Origin: Corynebacterium sanguinis
GTDB taxonomy: Bacteria; Actinomycetota; Actinomycetes; Mycobacteriales; Mycobacteriaceae
Assembly: GCF_007641235.1 (NCBI RefSeq)
Contig: NZ_CP038157.1
Coordinates: 2,108,001 to 2,172,000 of the forward strand
Direction: 5' to 3'
DNA length: 64,000 nucleotides
Shown: in pieces, positions 39,175-50,050 of the stretch
How positions within the stretch are numbered: the stretch's first letter is position 1
Layout: each line of letters starts with the position of its first letter
The notes under the pieces: model-generated
What the model was told of the DNA's origin: nothing
Database searches by the model: none
The model's input: the letters and a program-made list of their open reading frames with translations, nothing else
Translations under genes and position numbers: made by a program

Positions 39175-40299
39175 TCAGAGTGCACCGGCCACACGCGCCC
39201 GCTTAACCACATCCACTATTTCGCGCACCACCTTTTCCACGTCGTGTGCCGTCGTGGTCCTGCCGAGGCTTAACCGCAGCGCCCCCGCAGCATCAACCTG
39301 CGGCACCCCCATCGCCTCGAGCACGTGGCTGGCGCGGTTGACACCCGCCGCGCACGCCGACCCCGTCGACGCCTCGATCCCGCGGGCGTCGAGAAGCATG
39401 ATCAACGCGTCCCCGTTCGCGCCCGGGAACAGGAAATGCGCGTGACTATCGAGCACCGGAGACGTCGTGGTCAGCCGCGCGTCGGGTACCGCCGCCAGCA
39501 CCCCGCGCACGAGCTCATCGCGTAACGACGCCTCCCGTACCCGCTCTGACTCCATCTCAGCCACCGCCTCCCGCAGCGCCACGGCCGTCGCGACTGCCGA
39601 GGCCACATCGACTGTGCCAGGGCGCAGCCCCCGCTCCTGACCGCCGCCGGTGAGCGTGGCAGCGGGCGCCGGCGAGCGGCGGGCCAGCAGAATGCCCATG
39701 CCCCGCGGCCCGCCGAACTTGTGTGCGCTGGCGGCGAGCGTCGTCATTCCGAGCTCATGGAAGTCCACAGGCTGCTTGCCCACGACCTGGACCGCGTCGA
39801 CGTGCAGCGGCGTGCCCGCAGACGCCGCGCGCGCCGCGGCCTGCGCCACCGGCTGGATCGCACCCGTTTCGTTGTTCGCCCACATCAGCGCCGCCACCGC
39901 CGCCGGGGCGTCGAGGGCCCCGAGGTCGTTGACAACGCCCGCCATATTCACTGGCAGCCACTGCGCCTTGGCACCCTCAGTCACGGCGAGGGACTTGACC
40001 GTCTCCAACACTGCCGGGTGCTCGATGGGGCTGGCGACGATGCGCTCGTTGGCGCAGGCCCGAAAGAGCCCGCGCACCGCGATGTTGTTGGCCTCGGTGC
40101 CCGAGCCGGTGAAAACCACCTCGACGGGGTCGGCCCCGAGCGCTTCGGCGATGTCCTCGCGCGCCTGCGCCAGCACCGCGGACGCCTCGCGCCCCGAACG
40201 GTATTGCCCGCCGGGGTTGAGCTGGGAGGAGTACTCTACCCAGGCATCAATGGCGCACTGGCGCATCGGCGTGGTCGCGGCGTGATCGAAGTAAGCCAT
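39175..40299 (-). CDS. iscS: Cysteine desulfurase (IscS/NifS family)
   Basis: A 374-residue PLP enzyme that moves sulfur from cysteine to itself and on to tRNA or Fe-S assembly. PLP and substrate motifs: YFDHAATTPMR at the start, TGSGTEANNIAVRG, HVDAVQVVGKQPVD, the Schiff-base Lys in ASAHKFGGPRGMG and the active-site Cys in STGSACAAGVNRAS. It is a class I enzyme. No IscU or SufBCD genes are near. MnmA is encoded 6 kb away on the same strand, and this desulfurase is its probable sulfur donor. The ATG is 6 nt after TAAGCT (minus strand, just above 40305), suggesting leaderless expression. Confidence 0.93.
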   Translation of the reverse strand: MAYFDHAATTPMRQCAIDAWVEYSSQLNPGGQYRSGREASAVLAQAREDIAEALGADPVEVVFTGSGTEANNIAVRGLFRACANERIVASPIEHPAVLETVKSLAVTEGAKAQWLPVNMAGVVNDLGALDAPAAVAALMWANNETGAIQPVAQAAARAASAGTPLHVDAVQVVGKQPVDFHELGMTTLAASAHKFGGPRGMGILLARRSPAPAATLTGGGQERGLRPGTVDVASAVATAVALREAVAEMESERVREASLRDELVRGVLAAVPDARLTTTSPVLDSHAHFLFPGANGDALIMLLDARGIEASTGSACAAGVNRASHVLEAMGVPQVDAAGALRLSLGRTTTAHDVEKVVREIVDVVKRARVAGAL

Positions 40300-40331
40300 G
40301 GGCCTAGCTTATCGACGCTCCGGTGACGCTT

Positions 40332-40410
40332 CACCCGAAACTCAGACGCATCAACATGGGCCGAGTTTCGGTGGAACACATCCATGTTGACCCGTCTGGG
40401 TTTAGGCGGA
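40332..40410. repeat. 80-bp multi-arm palindromic element, copy 2
   Basis: The same arm order as the element at 31827-31906: ACCCGAAACTCAGAC, then CCGAGTTTCGGTGG, then ACCCGTCTGGGTTTAGGCGG, with an extra inner pair CAACATGG/CCATGTTG. Base changes in the first and second arms are matched (GAAACTC with GAGTTTC), which suggests paired arms under selection or copying. It overlaps the last codons and supplies the stop codon of the gene at 40402. Confidence 0.7.
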
Positions 40411-41556
40411 AGGCCGCTGCCCCCACTGGCGTGCCTCGCACACGTACGCCACCGCGCTCATGCCCACGCGCGCAATCACGACCCCCATCTGCCGGCCACC
40501 CTTGAGCTTGAGTCGGCCGCGCAGCTGGTCGGGGTCAACGTCGACGCCTCGCACGAGGATTTCTACCCCACCGGCGCCGTAGCCGGACAGTGCGGCCTTA
40601 AGCTGGCGCACCGGCACCGCGTCGAGCACCCGGAAACCGCTGTATCCGGGAGGGATACGATCCCCGCTCAGGAACGCGATGTGCTCATCAAGCATCCGCA
40701 ACCCGTAGCGCGCACCCCAGTGGCGCACCAGACCGGCGCGGATGATCGCCCCGTCCGGCTCGATGACGAAGGCTCCCGGCGCACCCACCGGCACGACATC
40801 GGATTCACCCGAGGTCACGGTCTCGCTGAACCCATCGCTGCGCAACACAACTGCCTCACGCGTGTGCCCGCCCGCGAGCCCAGGCGTGTACAGGCACGCC
40901 TCTTTCACGGCCCCGTCGACGGAAACCACGCTCACCAGACCCTCCCAGGCGGAGTAGTCGATACCCGGCGCGCACTTGACCGCCATCTCGGACCCCTGGT
41001 AGACGTCCAGCAACTCCGGCAGCGGGGGCACGAGCTGCGCGGGGTCAGTGATCCTGCGGCCCCCGGCGCGCCTGGCTGGGTCGGCGACGATGACCGCGCC
41101 GCGGGCGACGGGCGCCAGAGCGTCCGCCCGCGCGAGCCACGCACCTGCGCCGAGGTTGTAGCGCGCCATCGACAGGCGCACGGGGTCGATGTCCGAACCG
41201 AGCCAGTCCATTCCCGCGAAGGCCGGTGCTTCGGTGCCCACGGAGCAGGTCACGTCGTGAACCACACGAGCCCCGCTGTCCGCGATGCGTTGCGCGCGCA
41301 CGTTCGCCACCGGCGCCGGTGTTGCCTGCTCGGCCGCGTCAAGGTCCGTCAGCCAGCCCGCGGGTAGCTTGCCGGCGGCCGACCGGCGTGCGCCGATCAG
41401 CTCCATCACGGCGCGTGCGTTGTCGCCGAAGCGCGATGCGAGCAGGGCACGGTCCCCGAACACCGATGCCTTGGTCAGTGCGACCTCGGCGGCGATCTCA
41501 TCGATCTCGTCCGCGTGGGCGGCAAGAAAAGCGACCTCGGTCAGGTTAAAGCTCAA
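40402..41556 (-). CDS. SAM-dependent methyltransferase with THUMP-like domain
   Basis: A 384-residue protein. An N-terminal helical part is followed by a class I methyltransferase core (VHDVTCSVGTEAPAFAG as the SAM loop, WLGSDIDPVRLSMARYNL as motif II, VIVADPARRAGGRRI as the DPAR/DPPR-type motif IV) and a C-terminal THUMP-like domain (GGVEILVRGVDVDPDQLRGR, fragment GVEILVRGVDVDPDQLRG). The fold suggests an RNA or ribosome-related methyltransferase; the substrate is not known. The start overlaps the end of the Nudix gene by 11 nt. Its TAA stop (40404-40402) is part of the palindromic element. Confidence 0.82.
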   Translation of the reverse strand: MSFNLTEVAFLAAHADEIDEIAAEVALTKASVFGDRALLASRFGDNARAVMELIGARRSAAGKLPAGWLTDLDAAEQATPAPVANVRAQRIADSGARVVHDVTCSVGTEAPAFAGMDWLGSDIDPVRLSMARYNLGAGAWLARADALAPVARGAVIVADPARRAGGRRITDPAQLVPPLPELLDVYQGSEMAVKCAPGIDYSAWEGLVSVVSVDGAVKEACLYTPGLAGGHTREAVVLRSDGFSETVTSGESDVVPVGAPGAFVIEPDGAIIRAGLVRHWGARYGLRMLDEHIAFLSGDRIPPGYSGFRVLDAVPVRQLKAALSGYGAGGVEILVRGVDVDPDQLRGRLKLKGGRQMGVVIARVGMSAVAYVCEARQWGQRPSA

Positions 41557-42346
41557 AGGGTCTCCCGATGCGGTCTTCCGGGCGCAGTGTGAAAAATTCC
41601 GCGTACCGCGGGTTGCTGATCGCGTCGTCGGTAATCGGCGTCATGTCCGCGCCTTTCGCCGCCTCCCACAGGGACTGGGAGGTGTCAAAGTTGGACAGGT
41701 CGAGGATCTGCGCCCACGTCGACGGGGCGAAGCGCACGAGCCCGGCGCGCCAGCCGTCGAGAAGCAGGCCCGGCGGAAACCAGTTCGCGTCGTCGGCTTC
41801 CTCGGTCGCGCCATCTGGTTCCTGGCCCTCGGGCAACTGAGCCAGCCACGTGAACGTGTCGAACTTCGTACCGCGCTCGGAACGGCCGACCCAGCGCGCG
41901 TACGGCGCGACAAGGTCTGCGGGAACGCGAAACTGGTTGTCGCGCAGAACGTCCGTCAGCGACAACTCGTGAGATTCCAGGCGCAGACGCTGGCTGTGGA
42001 AGGGGCGCGCGTCGACAGGCAGAGCACCGTGCTTGTCGACGGCCAACAGCGTGCCCGTTTCCTCGAACAGCTCCCGCACGGCGGAAAACAGCAGCGCGTG
42101 CGCAGTTTCAGCGCTGACCTGCAGCTGACGGCCCAGCGACTCGGCGGAGCGGCCCTGCAACAAATCTTGCGCCCCCGCTCGCGACGGGAAGTCGCGGCTG
42201 TCCACCCCGCCGCCGGGAAACACGGTCATGCCCGGGTAATTGGGCATGGACATCACGCGCTCAAACACCCACACCTCGAGGCCACTAGCCCCGTCGCGGG
42301 TCAGGATGACCGTGCTGGCGAGGCGCGCGTCATTGACACTGACCAC
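41546..42346 (-). CDS. Nudix hydrolase (NUDT19-like, insertion in the Nudix box)
   Basis: A 266-residue pyrophosphohydrolase. The Nudix box begins MTVFPGGGVDSRDF and ends AHALLFSAVRELFEETGTLL, with an insertion of about 40 residues between the Gly and REUXEE halves, as in the NUDT7/NUDT19 (CoA diphosphatase-like) group. The substrate is uncertain. The ribosome site is strong (AAGGAGGTGAT about 10 nt before the GTG/ATG start at 42346). It is translated first and overlaps the THUMP methyltransferase start, so the two form an operon. Confidence 0.87.
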   Translation of the reverse strand: MVSVNDARLASTVILTRDGASGLEVWVFERVMSMPNYPGMTVFPGGGVDSRDFPSRAGAQDLLQGRSAESLGRQLQVSAETAHALLFSAVRELFEETGTLLAVDKHGALPVDARPFHSQRLRLESHELSLTDVLRDNQFRVPADLVAPYARWVGRSERGTKFDTFTWLAQLPEGQEPDGATEEADDANWFPPGLLLDGWRAGLVRFAPSTWAQILDLSNFDTSQSLWEAAKGADMTPITDDAISNPRYAEFFTLRPEDRIGRPFEL

Positions 42347-42371
42347 AGCCCATCACCTCCTTCCCGGCATC

Positions 42372-43223
42372 CTACTTGGCGCGATGCGTTCCCCCGCGGC
42401 TGGTGCGCCGCGCCGTGTACCGGCCGTCACGCGAGGTCACCTCGATCGGCTGGTGGTAGGCCCGGCTGACGTTTTCGGAGGTCAGCACGTCGTCGATAAG
42501 CCCCTGCGCGACGACCTCCCCCTCGTCGAGAAGCATGGCGTGCGTAAAGCCCGGCGGGATTTCCTCGACGTGGTGGGTAATCATCACGATCGCCGGCGCG
42601 TCGGGGTCCATCGCGAGATCGCCGAGATAGGCGACGAGGTCCTCACGCCCGCCCAGGTCCATCCCGGCGGCCGGCTCGTCCATGATCAGCAGCTCCGGGT
42701 TCGTCATGATGGCGCGCGCGATCAGCACCCGCTTGCGTTCGCCGTCGGATAGCGTGCCCCAGGTGCGGTCGATCAAATGCATCGCACCGACCTGCTCGAG
42801 CACCTCGAGCGCCTGGTCATAGTCCATCTCGTCGTACTCTTCGCGCCACCGGCCCAAAATCGCGTAGCCGGCGGAAACGACGAGGTCTCCGACCCTCTCC
42901 TCCGCCGGAACGCACTGCGCCACCGCCGAGGATGTCACGCCGATCTGGGCGCGCAGGTCGCGCATGTCGGTGCGGCCGAGCTGCTCCCCGACCACAAACG
43001 CCGTACCCGCTGACGGGAATTCCTGGGCCGACGCCATGCGGATCAAGGTGGTCTTGCCCGCGCCGTTGGGCCCGATGACAACCCAGCGCTCGTCGAGCTC
43101 GACCTGCCAGTCGATGGGGCCTACTAACGTGGACCCGCCGCGTGCGAACTCCACGCCCTGAAAGTCGATGAGCAAGTCGGGGTCGGTCTCCGGTTCAATT
43201 GCACGATCAGTCACGCTTTCCAT
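42372..43223 (-). CDS. Stand-alone ABC transporter ATPase
   Basis: A 283-residue ATP-binding cassette. Walker A is GPNGAGKTTL, the signature is LSDGERKRVLIARAI (LSDGE in place of LSGGQ), Walker B is LLIMDEPAAGMDLGG and the switch His is in VMITHHVEEI. No permease gene is adjacent. The sequence type (molybdate/ModF- or YlmA-like single cassettes) and the shifted signature fit a cassette of uncertain partner. It starts at ATG 43223, facing the 85-bp tandem array. The Nudix gene follows after a 25-nt gap. Confidence 0.87.
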   Translation of the reverse strand: MESVTDRAIEPETDPDLLIDFQGVEFARGGSTLVGPIDWQVELDERWVVIGPNGAGKTTLIRMASAQEFPSAGTAFVVGEQLGRTDMRDLRAQIGVTSSAVAQCVPAEERVGDLVVSAGYAILGRWREEYDEMDYDQALEVLEQVGAMHLIDRTWGTLSDGERKRVLIARAIMTNPELLIMDEPAAGMDLGGREDLVAYLGDLAMDPDAPAIVMITHHVEEIPPGFTHAMLLDEGEVVAQGLIDDVLTSENVSRAYHQPIEVTSRDGRYTARRTSRGGTHRAK

Positions 43224-43348
43224 TGTGGACTAAAAGGGCTCATCGCGTTATCAAGTGAATTGATCTTTTCCCGTGGGCCGGCACAGCGGTTGGGGTTTGG
43301 CGTTTTTGTCGTGTTTATCTGCGGAGGATTTCTCGTCGCTGGTTGACC

Positions 43349-44298
43349 GTGACATTTCAGGCGGCGAAAAGTCACAGTCAACCAACTACACACCCCAAAA
43401 CCCCAGGTCACCCCCAACACAACTAGCTCGACCGTGACATCCCAGGCGGTGAAATGTCACAGTCAACCCGCCGCGGACGGCAAAACCCCAGGTCGGGTCC
43501 GGCAAGATTGGCTCCACCGTGACATCCCAGGCGGTGAAATGTCACAGTCAACCCGCCGCGGACGGCAAAACCCCAGGTCGGGTCCGGCAAGATTGGCTCC
43601 ACCGTGACATCCCAGCCGGTGAAATGTCACAGTCAACCCGCCGCGGACGGCAAAACCCCAGGTCGGGTCCGGCAAGATTGGCTCCACCGTGACATCCCAG
43701 GCGGTGAAATATCACAATCAACCCGCCGCGGACGGCAAAACACCAGGTCGGGTCCGGCAAGATTGGCTCCACCGTGACATCCCAGGCGGCGGAATATCAC
43801 AATCAACCCGCCGCGGACGGCAAAACCCCAGGTCGGGTCCGGCAAGATTGGCTCCACCGTGACATCCCAGGCGGCGGAATATCACAATCAACCCGCCGCG
43901 GACGGCAAAACCCCAGGTCGGGTCCGGCAGGATTGGCTCCACCGTGACATCCCAGCCGGTGAAATGTCACAGTCAACCCGCCGCGGACGGCAAAACCCCA
44001 GGTCGGGTCCGGCAGGATTGGCTCCACCGTGACATCTCAGCCGGTGAAATGTCACAGTCAACCCGCCGCGGACGGCAAAACCCCAGGTCGGGTCCGGCAG
44101 GATTGGCTCCACCGTGACATCTCAGCCGGTGAAATGTCACAGTCAACCCGCCGCGGACGGTAAAACACCAGGTCGGGTCCGGCAGGATCCGCCCCACCGT
44201 GACATCCCAGGCGGTGAAATGTCACAGTCAACCAACTACGCACCGCAAAACCCCAGGTCATCCCCAACACAACTAGCTCGACCGTGACATCCCACCCG
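43349..44298. repeat. Tandem array of 85-bp units, each with an inverted repeat
   Basis: Eleven full units with exact 85-bp spacing (starting at 43349, 43434, 43519 and so on to 44199), plus a partial twelfth at 44284. Each unit contains GTGACAT and ATGTCAC (or close variants) about 13 nt apart, then a GC-rich segment with AAAACCCCAGGTC. Units 2-10 share CCCGCCGCGGACGG...GGTCGGGTCCGGCA; units 1 and 11 carry a different second half (CAACTACRCACC ... AACTAGCTCG). Unit 1 has longer arms (GGTTGAC and GTCAACC outside the core). The array lies in the 1.3-kb divergent gap between the ABC ATPase gene and glgE. The unit length is not a multiple of three, and the short open frames inside it are an artefact. 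Confidence 0.95.
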
Positions 44299-44533
44299 GA
44301 GCCACACCCGCGGCAGACAGTGACAGGAGCAACCCCGGCTGCAGGCGGCGATGAGTACACCCTCAACCTCCTGCACCCCCGACCCCAAACCCCGGCCCCA
44401 GCGCCTGCATTCACAACGTAAAACCCGCCCTCCGGTGGCACCGCATCCTCGCCCGGCACGTCACCGTGGCAGTGGCTACTGTTGAAAAGTGAAAGCCATT
44501 GGCACACACGAAGTCTCGAGGTAGGTAAACCGC
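44299..44533 (+). promoter_or_regulatory. glgE upstream region
   Basis: 235 nt between the end of the tandem array and glgE. TACTGT at 44477-44482 is the best -10 match, which would give a 5' leader of about 45 nt; no convincing -35 box is seen. The ribosome site AGGTAGG lies 8 nt before ATG. The first 150 nt are C-rich and show nothing I recognise. Confidence 0.35.
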
Positions 44534-46600
44534 ATGACCATGACCGGACGCTCTGGCCACACTGGCAGTATCACTTCTTTCGGCCGTTTCGGAATCGACG
44601 ACGTTCGCCCCCAGGTCTCCGGGCGCACCCTGCCGTCGAAGGCGGTAGTCGGCGAGGTCGTCCCGGTCTCGGCGCTGGTGTGGCGCGAGGGCCACGACGC
44701 GGTTGCGGCCACGTTGGAGCTGACGTCGCCAAGCGGGGAGCAGTATTCCATCCTCATGCAGCAGGAGGTTTACCGCCCCGACTATGTCCACGCAGTGTTC
44801 GTTCCGGATGTGCAGGGTATCTGGCGCTTCCGCGTCGACGCATGGAGCGACCCCATGTCGACGTGGCGCAACGCCGTGTCGAAGAAGCTCGCCGCCGGGC
44901 AATCCGCCGCGGAGCTGTCCAACGACATTGCCCACGGCATCGACCTGTTCACCCGCGCCGCAGCCCAATCCCCGGACGGCGACCGGGGGGTTCTTGAGGC
45001 CGTAGCGACGACGCTTGCCGACGACACCCTCCCCCTGGCGACCCGCATTGAGGAGGGACTCAGCGCCGAGGTGCGCGAGATCCTCGACGAGTTCCCGCTG
45101 CGCGAGCAGGTCACCCGCGGGCCGATCTGCGATGTTCACGTCGAGCGCCGTGCTGCGCTGGTCAATTCCTGGTACGAGCTCTTCCCCCGCTCCACGGGCG
45201 GCGTCGACGCCGAGGGCAAACCCGTGCACGGCACGTGGGAAACCACCTCGGCTGCGCTCGATCGCGTGGCGGCGATGGGTTTTGACACCGTCTACTTTCC
45301 CCCGATCCACCCGATCGGTGAGGTCAACCGCAAAGGCCGCAACAACACTCTGACGCCTGAGGAAAGTGACGTGGGCTCGCCGTGGGCGGTCGGTTCCGCC
45401 GACGGCGGCCACGACGCGTTCCACCCGGAGCTCGGCGGCGAAGCCGAGTTCCTGGCCATGATGGATCACGCCCGCGAGCTGGGCCTTGAGGTCGCCCTCG
45501 ACTTTGCGCTGCAGGCCGCGCCCGACCACCCCTGGGCCAGCGAGCACCCCGAGTTTTTCACGGTGCTTGCCGATGGCACCATCGCCTACGCCGAGAACCC
45601 GCCGAAGAAATACCAGGACATCTACCCGATCAACTTCGACAACGACCCGCACGTGCTCTACGCGGAGATCTACCGCGTGATCATGTACTGGGTCGAGCTC
45701 GGTGTGACCACGTTCCGCGTGGACAACCCGCACACCAAGCCGGTGAACTTCTGGCACTGGCTCATCTCGGAAGTGCGCGAAACCCACCCCGATGTCATCT
45801 TCCTCGCCGAGGCGTTTACCCGCCCGCCGCGCATGTTCGGCCTGTCCAAGGTCGGGTTCTCCCAGTCGTACACCCACTTCACGTGGAAGACCTCGAAGGC
45901 TGAGCTGGAAGACTTCGCGCAGATGCTTATCGACGTCGCCGACGTCTCGCGCCCCAACCTCTTCGTCAACACCCCCGATATCCTGCACGAATCGCTGCAG
46001 ACCGGTGGCAAAGCAGCCTTCGCGATCCGCGCCACGCTCGCGGCGACGCTGAGCCCGTTGTGGGGCGTCTACTCCGGCTACGAGCTCTACGAGCACGAGC
46101 CGGTCACGGCTGGCTCCGAGGAGTACCTCAACTCAGAGAAGTACGAGCTGCGCCCGCGCGACTTCGCGGCGGCGCTCGCCCGCGGCGAGTCGCTCGAGCC
46201 CTACCTGACGCTGCTCAACCGCCTGCGCCGCGACAACCCGGCGCTGCAGCAGCTGCGCCAGCTGCACTTCCACAAGGCCTACAACGAGCAGATCATGGCG
46301 TACTCCAAGGTCGACGCGATCAGCGGCAACGCGATTTTGGTCGTGGTCAACCTCGACCCCTTCGCCACGCAGGAGGGCATGGTCCACATCGACGCCGAGG
46401 CGATCGGACTCGCCCCCGGTGAGAGTTTCACCGTCGACGACCTGGTCAGCGGCGAGCGCTACACGTGGAGCACCGACAACTTCGTGCGGCTGACCCCGCA
46501 GGCCAACGTCGCCCACATTTTCCGGCTGCCGGTCGTGGAGGCGTCGAAACGCGAGCAGCTCGCGTTCCGCAGCATCTCGGACCACGACTACCGGCCGTAA
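44534..46600 (+). CDS. glgE: Alpha-1,4-glucan:maltose-1-phosphate maltosyltransferase
   Basis: A 688-residue GH13_3 enzyme that extends alpha-1,4-glucans with maltose 1-phosphate. After an N-terminal beta domain (TLPSKAVVGEVVPVSALVWREGH), the barrel shows MGFDTVYFPPIHPIGEVNRKG, the nucleophile Asp in TTFRVDNPHTKP and the acid Glu in DVIFLAEAFTRPPRM, with the C-terminal domain carrying NLDPFATQEGMV. In C. glutamicum and mycobacteria it works with GlgB and feeds from trehalose (TreS/Pep2) or GlgM. It is 74 nt upstream of glgB on the same strand. The start is ATG 44534, behind AGGTAGG. Confidence 0.96.
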   Translation: MTMTGRSGHTGSITSFGRFGIDDVRPQVSGRTLPSKAVVGEVVPVSALVWREGHDAVAATLELTSPSGEQYSILMQQEVYRPDYVHAVFVPDVQGIWRFRVDAWSDPMSTWRNAVSKKLAAGQSAAELSNDIAHGIDLFTRAAAQSPDGDRGVLEAVATTLADDTLPLATRIEEGLSAEVREILDEFPLREQVTRGPICDVHVERRAALVNSWYELFPRSTGGVDAEGKPVHGTWETTSAALDRVAAMGFDTVYFPPIHPIGEVNRKGRNNTLTPEESDVGSPWAVGSADGGHDAFHPELGGEAEFLAMMDHARELGLEVALDFALQAAPDHPWASEHPEFFTVLADGTIAYAENPPKKYQDIYPINFDNDPHVLYAEIYRVIMYWVELGVTTFRVDNPHTKPVNFWHWLISEVRETHPDVIFLAEAFTRPPRMFGLSKVGFSQSYTHFTWKTSKAELEDFAQMLIDVADVSRPNLFVNTPDILHESLQTGGKAAFAIRATLAATLSPLWGVYSGYELYEHEPVTAGSEEYLNSEKYELRPRDFAAALARGESLEPYLTLLNRLRRDNPALQQLRQLHFHKAYNEQIMAYSKVDAISGNAILVVVNLDPFATQEGMVHIDAEAIGLAPGESFTVDDLVSGERYTWSTDNFVRLTPQANVAHIFRLPVVEASKREQLAFRSISDHDYRP

Positions 46601-46674
46601 CCCGCTACCAAGGTCGAAATTCGGTAGCGTCGGATAACGGATAAACGATCACTTCCCACCACGCAAGGACGATT

Positions 46675-48870
<2,196 letters not shown>

Positions 48871-48871
48871 C

Positions 48872-49735
48872 TTAGAACAGCGCCGAGGCGAGCTTTGTGC
48901 GCGCTTCGATCACGCGCGGGTCGCTGGCCTCGAACAGGCCAAACAGCTCGAGCAGCCGCTCCTTCGCCTCCGGGTGCGCCTTGACCAGCGGCAGCAACCG
49001 CGCAAAGGCCTTCTTGGGCGCGCCCGCGGCCACCTCAGCATCGGCCGCCGCAAGCTGCTTATCGACGTCCCCCGCATCCGCGTCTGCCTCCGCCACTGGG
49101 TCGTTGCCCCGGGTCGCGAGCCGGCGCAGCACGCCAATCGTGGCGCGCGCCTGCTTGATGTCGGCGTTCTTCGGGTCGTCGGCAAGCAGCTCGTCGTAAA
49201 GCTTTGTTGCGGTGTCAAAGTCGTTGCGGTTGAGCGCCTCGGTGGCGGCGTCGAGGCGCGGGTCGTGCGCCGGCTGCTCGCCGGCCTCCTCGCCGAGGCC
49301 CTGGAGCTGGCTGCCCACGTTGGACACGAGCGCGTCGACCCACTGCCGCAGCTGCCCGTCGGGCTGGTTGCCCTCGAAGCTGGTCACCGGCCGGCCCGCC
49401 GCGATCGCGACGACCGTGGGCAGCACGCGCACCCCGAACATCTGCGCCACGGCAGGGGTCGCGTCGGCGTCAACGTAGGCGACGCGGAAGGCGCGCTGCC
49501 CGCGAGCGAGGTCCTCGAGCGCGGCCTTGAGCGACACCGAATCGGGCGAGCGCTGCGTGCCAACGTGAACGATCACCGGGACCTTCGCCGACGCGCGCAG
49601 CACGTCGTTCTCGATGTTCGCCTCGGTTGCGGTGATAACCGGCTCGAACGCCCCGCCTTCGCTGGCGGCGGGCTCGGCGGTCTGCTTCAGCGCGCTTAAG
49701 TCAACGGCGCCTGCCTGGTACTGCGGTCCGGTCAT
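48872..49735 (-). CDS. Thioredoxin-fold protein with TPR region, cysteine-free
   Basis: A 287-residue cytosolic protein. Residues about 45-155 form a thioredoxin-like domain (VPVIVHVGTQRSPDSVSLKAALEDLA; cis-Pro kept in VRVLPTVVAI). The CxxC site is replaced by TQRS and the protein has no cysteine. The C-terminal part has TPR-like helices (ALNRNDFDTATKLYDELLADDPKNADI). This architecture matches YbbN/CnoX-type chaperone-like proteins, and the mycobacterial homologue also lies near glgB. A thiol-redox role is unlikely; a holdase or scaffold role is inference. ATG 49735 overlaps the stop of the thiamine-binding gene (ATGA). Confidence 0.85.
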   Translation of the reverse strand: MTGPQYQAGAVDLSALKQTAEPAASEGGAFEPVITATEANIENDVLRASAKVPVIVHVGTQRSPDSVSLKAALEDLARGQRAFRVAYVDADATPAVAQMFGVRVLPTVVAIAAGRPVTSFEGNQPDGQLRQWVDALVSNVGSQLQGLGEEAGEQPAHDPRLDAATEALNRNDFDTATKLYDELLADDPKNADIKQARATIGVLRRLATRGNDPVAEADADAGDVDKQLAAADAEVAAGAPKKAFARLLPLVKAHPEAKERLLELFGLFEASDPRVIEARTKLASALF

Positions 49736-50040
49736 GAATTCTCCTCCAAGTGCTTGTTCAGCGATTGCATCTTCGTTTTCAGCATGTTGGTGTGGCCCGG
49801 GCGGATATCCGCCTTGATCACCAGGGACACGCGCGGGGTGACGGCCTCGACCGCCTGTGTCGCGCGTTTGATCACGTCCATGACCTCGTCCCACTCGCCC
49901 TCAATGGTGGTGAACATCGCCGTCGTTTCGTGCGGGAGCCCGGACTCGCGCACGACGCGCACGGCGCGGGCCACGGCCCCGGCCATCTCCGCGGAAGGGT
50001 TATCGGTGGTCGTCGGGGCGACCGAGAAAGCTGCGATCAT
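49732..50040 (-). CDS. MTH1187/YqgV-type thiamine-binding protein
   Basis: A 102-residue protein of the DUF77 family with a ferredoxin-like fold: MIAAFSVAPTTTDNPSAEMA, HETTAMFTTIEGEWDEVMDVIK and PRVSLVIKADIRPGH. Characterised members bind thiamine or related compounds; the physiological role is unclear. ATG 50040 begins the conserved domain, and the open frame upstream (to 50142) is antiphase sequence from the zinc-protein gene. Its stop overlaps the thioredoxin-like gene start, so both are in one operon with the zinc protein upstream. Confidence 0.87.
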   Translation of the reverse strand: MIAAFSVAPTTTDNPSAEMAGAVARAVRVVRESGLPHETTAMFTTIEGEWDEVMDVIKRATQAVEAVTPRVSLVIKADIRPGHTNMLKTKMQSLNKHLEENS

Positions 50041-50050
50041 GCCGCCCAGC

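Noticed and set aside
43463..44197. Seven overlapping 74-codon open frames of nearly identical sequence on the minus strand
   Set aside because: They are one frame repeated every 85 bp in rotating phase; a real repeat protein would keep phase. There are no ribosome sites, and units differ by synonymous-blind changes.
43349..44298. CRISPR array
   Set aside because: The segments between the inverted repeats are themselves repeated, not unique; there are no cas genes nearby and the unit is too long.
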